Source of the DNA: DAHUYF01 sp963789275 | Lineage (GTDB): Bacteria > Pseudomonadota > Alphaproteobacteria > ATCC43930 > CGMCC-115725 | Length of the DNA: 64,000 nucleotides | Direction of reading: 5' to 3' | Assembly: GCA_963789275.1 (NCBI GenBank) | Contig: CAWBKF010000016.1 | Span: 1 to 64,000, forward strand | Part shown: in pieces, positions 63,702 through 64,000 of the stretch | Numbering within the stretch: position 1 is the stretch's first letter | How the letters are laid out: every line of letters begins with the position of its first letter | Notes under the pieces: generated by a model | Database searches by the model: none | Told to the model about the DNA's origin: nothing | The model's input: only the letters and a program-made list of their open reading frames with translations | Program-made: the position numbers and the translations under genes

Positions 63702-64000
63702 ATGAGAGAAGCCGAGATCCGCGAACGCGCCTTCGCCATGCCGCTGACCAGCCCAGCCTATCCGCCCGGGCCCTATCGCTTCGTCCATCGCGAATTCCTG
63801 AACATCACCTATCGCACCGACCCGGAGCGGCTGCGCGCCGTGGTGCCGGCGCCGCTCGAGGTCGACGGCGCGATCGTCAAATACGAGTTCATCCGCATGC
63901 CGGATTCGACCGGCTTCGGCGACTACACCGAAACCGGCCAGGTCATTCCCGTCTCGTTCCGCGGGAGAAAAGGCGGCTACTCGCACTGCATGTTCCTGGA
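63702..64000 (+). CDS. Acetoacetate decarboxylase, N-terminal part (runs off right edge)
   Basis: The first about 99 residues of an Adc-family enzyme of about 250 aa: MREAEIRERAFAMPLTSPAY, PYRFVHREFLNITYRTDPER, LRAVVPAPLEVDGAIVKYEF and GQVIPVSFRGRKGGYSHCMF. The catalytic lysine lies beyond the window edge. It decarboxylates acetoacetate to acetone, or a related keto acid. AGGAG precedes the ATG at 63702. It lies 29 bp after the patatin-like gene, a known pairing; given the BKACE enzyme (which releases acetoacetate) and phaC in the window, it fits C4 keto-acid turnover. Confidence 0.9.
   Translation, partial: MREAEIRERAFAMPLTSPAYPPGPYRFVHREFLNITYRTDPERLRAVVPAPLEVDGAIVKYEFIRMPDSTGFGDYTETGQVIPVSFRGRKGGYSHCMFL

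Overview
The window is GC-rich, densely coded DNA from a bacterial chromosome, most likely an alphaproteobacterium (Rhodospirillales or Hyphomicrobiales-like; the order is inferred only from gene families such as DUF6455, the YcbB-like/DUF882 pair, BKACE, a short SinR-like HTH regulator and Cyo genes). No rRNA, tRNA or CRISPR array was recognised.

Layout. 1-116 is the terminus of an IS91-type element that continues off the left edge. 311-7901: class III cyclase/TPR protein, a small unknown protein, AI-2E permease (frameshifted), EEP phosphohydrolase, YncE-like beta-propeller (frameshifted), HTH regulator and a zinc alcohol dehydrogenase. 8050-14929 looks like a low-oxygen module: PHA synthase, two DUF6455 genes each with a perfect FNR/FixK-type box upstream, and a hemerythrin protein. 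One DUF6455 gene is cut in two by a complete 2.57 kb IS91-family element (tyrosine recombinase plus HUH transposase). 15211-21430: flavin reductase, esterase, universal stress protein, ArsR regulator and a murein pair (DUF882 peptidase plus L,D-transpeptidase). 21523-24982 is a one-carbon operon led by an HTH-methyltransferase fusion, then MetF-like and core MetE-like genes, with an array of overlapping palindromes upstream. 25102-27714: ketopantoate reductase, a 272 bp nested-palindrome element, aldo/keto reductase and a DUF442 phosphatase.

27780-36270 is an aromatic or xenobiotic module: a Rieske oxygenase alpha/beta pair and an isochorismatase-fold protein run divergently from a MarR gene that heads a complete LivJHMGF-type ABC operon; a luciferase-like monooxygenase converges on it. 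36479-39603 encodes an EmrAB-type drug pump. 40000-42570: NmrA-like protein, AhpD-like protein and KirBac-type channel. 42741-52062 is a coherent catabolic operon with a divergent GntR regulator: RbsB-like binding protein, RbsA-like ATPase, an unusual permease made of two fused RbsC units, SDR dehydrogenase, BKACE and two SMP-30 lactonases. 52448-53712 holds a small unknown protein coupled to an orphan ParA-like ATPase. 53829-57637: FAH-family hydrolase, orphan periplasmic binding protein, VOC protein and GST. 58102-58384 is a scrap of poxB. 58508-62380 is cyoABCD (bo3 ubiquinol oxidase). 62478-64000 has a patatin-like protein and the start of acetoacetate decarboxylase.

Twelve otherwise well-conserved genes carry about fourteen single-base frameshifts. 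Such a uniform scatter is more easily explained by base-calling or assembly error than by decay, so those genes may be intact in the organism. The exceptions with real structural evidence of inactivation are the IS-split DUF6455 gene and the poxB fragment.
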